The translations under genes were made by a program, and so were the position numbers. A DNA stretch of 64,000 bases, taken from NCBI RefSeq assembly GCF_016599715.1, contig NZ_CP067019.1:1302001-1366000 (forward strand). Direction: 5' to 3'. Under the pieces are notes generated by a model. The model saw only the letters and a program-made list of their open reading frames with translations. It was not told the origin of the DNA and did no database searches. Positions 60,015 through 64,000 of this stretch are shown in pieces (positions within the stretch are counted from its first letter, which is position 1; every line of letters begins with the position of its first letter). This stretch comes from Acinetobacter sp. CS-2. GTDB taxonomy: Bacteria; Pseudomonadota; Gammaproteobacteria; Pseudomonadales; Moraxellaceae.

Positions 60015-62666
60015 TTAGCTTTCCAGGGCATCTTTTAAAGCATAAATTTGTTGCAAGGCTTCCCGGGGAGAAAGATTGTCTACATCCAGCGATCTTAACA
60101 ACCTTAGTGCAGGGCTATCTTTTTCAATTTCCACTACACGTTCAATAATTTCTACAGCCGGTTCATCGATCGCACTAAACAAGTCATTTTGTACTACCTT
60201 ATTGACCTGTTGATGTTGCTGTTTTTCCAGAATCTTTAACCGATTTTGTGCTTCTTTAATCACGCTGGCAGGAATACCGGCCAGTTTTGCTACCTGTAAG
60301 CCATGGCTTTGACTGGCAGGGCCGTGCTGAACCTTGTGTAGCAGGATTAAATTACCGTTCAGCTCTTTGGCTGTGACATGATAGTTATCAATTCCTGATT
60401 CCTTGCCCAGTTCGGTCAACTCGAAATAATGAGTCGCAAACAGGCACAGGCACTTAATCCGTTTGCTCAGGTCAATCACACAAGCCCAGGCTAGAGACAA
60501 ACCATCATAGGTACTGGTTCCGCGTCCGACTTCATCCATCAGTACCAAAGACTGGTTGGTGGCATGATGCAGAATTTGCGAAGTTTCGGTCATCTCCACC
60601 ATAAAAGTCGATTTACCGGTCGATAAGTCATCTGCTGAACCAATACGGGTAAACACGCGATCAATCGGGCCTAATACTGCGGACTTTGCAGGCACATAGG
60701 AACCGCAATAGGCCAGTAAACTGATCAGTGCGGTTTGACGCATAAAGGTGGATTTGCCGCCCATATTCGGACCGGTCACAATGGCCATACGGTGGTTAAA
60801 GTCTAGTGTGGTATCGTTCGGGGTAAAAGCAGTTTTGCTTAAGGCTTCCACCACAGGATGCCGGCCTGCAACAATTTTAACCCCAATTTCAGGGCTGAAT
60901 TCTGGACGGGACCAGTTGCGTAAACGCGCCTGATGGGCAAAATTGGCCAGCATGTCAATCTGGGCAATAGCGCTGCTCATCATCTGTAAATTGCCAATGT
61001 CTTGACGTAATTCATCCAGCAGCATTTCAAACAGCATTTTTTCACGCGCAAGGGCACGTGATTCGCTGGACAGGACTTTATCTTCAAAAGATTTCAGTTC
61101 CGGCGTGATATAACGCTCGGCATTTTTTAAGGTCTGGCGACGGATATAATGATCCGGTGCCTGCTCGGCTTGAGCACGAGTCAGTTCAATATAGTAGCCA
61201 CTGACACGATTATAGCCAATTTTCAGGGTTGAAATGCCGGTGTTGGCACGTTCTTGAGTTTCCAGATCAATCAGGAACTGGCCTGCATGATCACGGATTT
61301 TACGCAGCTCATCCAGTTCACTGTCAAATCCTTCTGCAATGACATTGCCATCACGGAGTAATACCGGAGGGTTTTCGACAATCGCAGACATCAGGCGTTG
61401 ATGCAGGCCATTAAAATCCCCTAGTTCATCTGTCAGCTGCTGAATTAGAACGGATTGCTTAGTCTGCATCATTGGCTGTAGGGCATGGCGTAAAAAAGGA
61501 ATTTGCGCACAGGCCTGACGTAGTTGTACCAGATCACGCGGACGTGCACTGCCTAAAGCGACACGGCTCAGTACACGTTCAATATCGCTAATTTCTTTCA
61601 GGACCAGACGAATCGGTGTTTCATGATAACCGCTCAACATAGCGGCAATGGCATCCAAACGGGCATCCAGTATTTTGGTGTCGCGTAAAGGCTGCATCAG
61701 TGTACGGCTGAGCAGTCGGCCACCCATGGCAGTCTGGCAGTCATTGATCAGCTGGAACAAGGATGTACCATGTTCAAATAGAGGTTCAACCAGTTCCAGA
61801 TTGCGACGCGTGACCGGATCTAGCGCAATAAAATCACTGCTTTGTTCTAGCTGAATCGAGCGGATATGCGGTAAAGCAGTTTTCTGGGTTTCTTTGGCAT
61901 AATGGATCAGTGCCGCTGCCGCCGCTTTGGCCAGCGGTAAATGGTCAATTCCGAAGCCGGACAGGGTAGATACCGCGAACTGGTCACATAAGGTTTTTTG
62001 TGCATTATTCAGGTTGAAATCGACATTCGGACGACGGGTCACTGGGCAGTCGAGTTGTTTTTTGATCTGCTCGATAATATTGGGATCGACAATATCTTCA
62101 TCTACCACAATTTCACTTGGCATTAAGCGGGAAAGTTCAATTGCCAGTTGTTCGTGATGAAACTCTTGTTGTTGTACCTTGAAAATACCGGCACTTAAAT
62201 CCAGCAATGCAATACCAATTTGCCCCTGATGTAAGCAGAGTGCAACCAGATTGGAAGACTGATGACTGTTCAATAGCGCATCATCGGTCAGGGTGCCCGG
62301 AGTGATGATACGCACCACACCACGCTCCATAGGTGCCTTTCCGCGAGAGCCTGCGCTCTCGCCCTCACCAAGCTGTTCGCAAATGACCACGGTTTCGCCT
62401 TTTTTGACCAGACGGGCCAAATAGCCTTCAGCGGCATGATAGGGAACACCTGCCATGGGAATCGGTTCGCCATTGGCCTTACCGCGGTGGGTTAAGGTAA
62501 TCCCCAGTAATTTGGCGGCTTTATGGGCATCGTCAAAAAACAGTTCATAAAAGTCACCCATGCGATAAAACATCAGGGAGTGCGGGTGCTGCATTTTGAC
62601 GCTCATGTACTGCTGCATCATCGGCGTTAAAGTGGAAAGATCAGCCATGATTTCCGGGTAACTCAT
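60015..62666 (-). CDS. mutS: DNA mismatch repair protein MutS
   Basis: An 883-residue protein. The mismatch-reading F-x-E is in '[16 protein letters not shown]' near residue 40; the Walker A '[18 protein letters not shown]' lies near 630, with '[12 protein letters not shown]' as Walker B/signature region and '[11 protein letters not shown]' after it. The C-terminus carries the short helical tail. It recognises mismatches and starts repair with MutL. ATG 62648 is an alternative start with a slightly better upstream site. Intact, so no mutator phenotype is suggested. Confidence 0.97.
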   Translation of the reverse strand: MSYPEIMADLSTLTPMMQQYMSVKMQHPHSLMFYRMGDFYELFFDDAHKAAKLLGITLTHRGKANGEPIPMAGVPYHAAEGYLARLVKKGETVVICEQLGEGESAGSRGKAPMERGVVRIITPGTLTDDALLNSHQSSNLVALCLHQGQIGIALLDLSAGIFKVQQQEFHHEQLAIELSRLMPSEIVVDEDIVDPNIIEQIKKQLDCPVTRRPNVDFNLNNAQKTLCDQFAVSTLSGFGIDHLPLAKAAAAALIHYAKETQKTALPHIRSIQLEQSSDFIALDPVTRRNLELVEPLFEHGTSLFQLINDCQTAMGGRLLSRTLMQPLRDTKILDARLDAIAAMLSGYHETPIRLVLKEISDIERVLSRVALGSARPRDLVQLRQACAQIPFLRHALQPMMQTKQSVLIQQLTDELGDFNGLHQRLMSAIVENPPVLLRDGNVIAEGFDSELDELRKIRDHAGQFLIDLETQERANTGISTLKIGYNRVSGYYIELTRAQAEQAPDHYIRRQTLKNAERYITPELKSFEDKVLSSESRALAREKMLFEMLLDELRQDIGNLQMMSSAIAQIDMLANFAHQARLRNWSRPEFSPEIGVKIVAGRHPVVEALSKTAFTPNDTTLDFNHRMAIVTGPNMGGKSTFMRQTALISLLAYCGSYVPAKSAVLGPIDRVFTRIGSADDLSTGKSTFMVEMTETSQILHHATNQSLVLMDEVGRGTSTYDGLSLAWACVIDLSKRIKCLCLFATHYFELTELGKESGIDNYHVTAKELNGNLILLHKVQHGPASQSHGLQVAKLAGIPASVIKEAQNRLKILEKQQHQQVNKVVQNDLFSAIDEPAVEIIERVVEIEKDSPALRLLRSLDVDNLSPREALQQIYALKDALES

Positions 62667-62995
62667 TGAGGTAAAATCCTTAAATATTTAAATACATCTC
62701 ATCGTTAAAATTTGGCTGTCTCACCAATTTCAAATTTATGCATGAAACGATATGCGTTAAATCCTAGACTCTGGCTTTGTTCTTATTGTTATTTTCAAGC
62801 CAACCCGAGCTATGGAAAAACGCTATTTCATTTGCTCAGACATCTTATCAAATTTGCATGAATTGCGAAAAATGCTTTGCAGTAAATGAATAAAAATTAG
62901 GAGAACAGTTTGACGGGTTTTATCGCAGTGCTGATTGTACCGGCAATGAAAATGACGCTGCGGGTTGATACGAAACTGGAGAACTCAAGCGGACA
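62667..62995. other. Intergenic region between mutS and the lipase-like gene
   Basis: A 329-base stretch. Upstream of mutS the sequence is AT-rich with no clear promoter boxes by eye. An AGGAGA followed by TTG 62910 opens a 29-codon ORF ending at 62997-62999, with a hydrophobic N-terminal stretch; it overlaps the end of the next gene by four bases and is only weakly supported. Confidence 0.35.
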
Positions 62996-64000
62996 TTAGG
63001 GCTGATGCAAACCAAGTCTGGTTAAATGTAGACGCAAGATACGACGCAATTCTAAAACAGCTTCTGGTGTTTCCTGAATGGAATGACCGCCTTTAATAAT
63101 TTTTTCCGAAATAGCACCCTCCAGATGGGCACTCTTATAGGGCACTATGTCATCAGTGATCACATGGATATCATTACTGTTGGTGATATTGCCAATAATG
63201 GAATGAAAGACCAATCCTTTACGCGGGTTAATGTCTTTGGTCAGTTCAATAAACTTGGACTGATAACTTAAATCACTCGGTCCATTTTGAATCAGGCCAT
63301 GATCAATCTGCTGTAACAGCTCTTTCAAATCCAGATCCTGAGTTTGTATGCTATCGCTAATCGCAGAGAGGAAAGCTCCGGGAATACGGATGATTTTACG
63401 TGCTGCCTTGGTAAACCAGCGATCGGCATAATCGGTTCCCCGATGCGGGGTGGCCAGAAAAATCGCCCGAGAAAAATTAGGAATGTCCTTGATGACCAGG
63501 CGCTGCGAAATAATCGGTAATTTCTGAAACTTGTTTAACTGACGATTATTCATCATGGATAAGGCTTTTTGGGTTAAGTCTGCATCACTGACCAAAAGCC
63601 GGGCAATAATGCCCCCCATACTATGTCCGACCAGTACCGCATCTTTTTTGGCAGGGGCATTGGCATCGACCTGGGCAAAGGCCTGAGTCAATAGGGCATA
63701 AATCTGAAAACGGCTTTCCATAATCGGCATATTAGTTGAATAAAATACCTGCCAGACCTGAAAATTTTCCCGTAGTACTGTGTCCCCCATAATATCGTTA
63801 GTCAGACGAATCCATGCTTCAGGGCTGCTGGCCAGACCATGGATTAAGACAATCACTTTTTTATTCGGATTATAAGGTTCCAGCATATATAAATGCGGCA
63901 TGGTGAGATGATCATCACGGTCAATAAGGGTTAAATAGGCTGCCCGGCCGAGATTGTTTTGTGCAAGCCATAAGCCATAAGGCGTAGAAAAGTTTCCAGC
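62996..64000 (-). CDS. Lipase-like alpha/beta hydrolase (5' end beyond the window)
   Basis: The frame is open through base 64000, so the N-terminus is not in the window; ATG 63901 is internal to a longer protein that continues upstream with 'GNFSTPYGLWLAQNNLGRAAY'. Visible motifs are 'VIVLIHGLASSPEAW' for the oxyanion hole, GHSMGG with the nucleophilic serine, 'FLATPHRGTDYADRW' and 'GGHSIQETPEAV' with the likely catalytic histidine. It resembles the PGAP1/lecithin-cholesterol acyltransferase-like lipases. Substrate unknown. Confidence 0.85.
   Translation of the reverse strand, partial: AGNFSTPYGLWLAQNNLGRAAYLTLIDRDDHLTMPHLYMLEPYNPNKKVIVLIHGLASSPEAWIRLTNDIMGDTVLRENFQVWQVFYSTNMPIMESRFQIYALLTQAFAQVDANAPAKKDAVLVGHSMGGIIARLLVSDADLTQKALSMMNNRQLNKFQKLPIISQRLVIKDIPNFSRAIFLATPHRGTDYADRWFTKAARKIIRIPGAFLSAISDSIQTQDLDLKELLQQIDHGLIQNGPSDLSYQSKFIELTKDINPRKGLVFHSIIGNITNSNDIHVITDDIVPYKSAHLEGAISEKIIKGGHSIQETPEAVLELRRILRLHLTRLGLHQP

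Noticed and set aside
1-64000. CRISPR arrays, insertion sequences, integrase or transposase genes, rRNA
   Set aside because: None seen. No regularly spaced repeats, no DDE or tyrosine recombinase motifs, and no rRNA-like sequence in the window.

Overview
The window looks like an Acinetobacter chromosome (species not determined): AT-rich, with the fused moaCB gene, the kdsD-kdsC-lptC-lptA-lptB cluster, and an assimilatory nitrate cluster in which NirD is fused to an FAD reductase. It falls into a prophage (1 to about 21.36 kb) and host chromosome (about 21.3 to 64 kb).

Prophage, 1-21.36 kb. This is the right part of a lambda-like siphophage genome, all on the + strand except one repressor gene. 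The order is head-tail joining genes, tail tube, tail chaperone with a lambda-type -1 frameshift site (heptamer at 4514-4520), tape measure, then M-, L-, K-, I- and J-like tail-tip genes with a small fibre module, and a lysis cassette (holin, SAR-type lysozyme, nested Rz/Rz1). Three non-structural insertions interrupt the tail genes: a P22_AR-type antirepressor with a membrane partner (2.2-3.06 kb); a P22 immI-like module with divergent Mnt/Arc-like repressors, a 28-codon coupled ORF and an ORF6N antirepressor (4.87-6.6 kb); and a secreted protein (6.7-7.26 kb). Capsid, terminase, replication and integrase genes lie outside the window. The right junction seems to sit inside the 3' end of a host gene, of which only about 23 codons remain (21291-21362).

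Alcohol/aldehyde region, 21.4-30.2 kb. A class I glutamine amidotransferase, an AcoD/ExaC-type aldehyde dehydrogenase, a divergent GAF/winged-helix regulator, an alpha/beta hydrolase, an iron-type alcohol dehydrogenase and a TonB-dependent receptor. A 108-nt sequence that folds on paper into a complete four-way junction followed by a T8 run on the - strand lies at 26252-26367.

Nitrate assimilation and molybdenum block, 30.3-47.9 kb. nasT-nasS (- strand) face a nitrate transporter-nirB-nirD/FAD-nasA-mobA run, followed by moaA-moaD-moaE-moaCB-moeA-modA-modB-modC. Three near-consensus sigma-54 promoters are visible: in front of the transporter, in front of nasT, and in front of moaA. The transporter leader carries two hairpins with identical AAAGAC hexaloops, the RNA signature bound by ANTAR proteins such as NasT. 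Together they describe one nitrogen-controlled regulon: NtrC/sigma-54 starts transcription, NasS/NasT sense nitrate, and the same block supplies molybdate uptake and the molybdenum cofactor needed by NasA.

Housekeeping region, 48-64 kb. A universal stress protein, tRNA-Gly(GCC), cysS, a hypothetical protein, the Kdo/LPS-transport genes, a YigZ-family protein, a hexapeptide acyltransferase, a tandem Usp protein, an O-methyltransferase, an M15-like lipoprotein, the 7Fe ferredoxin fdxA, mutS, and a lipase-like hydrolase that runs off the right edge.
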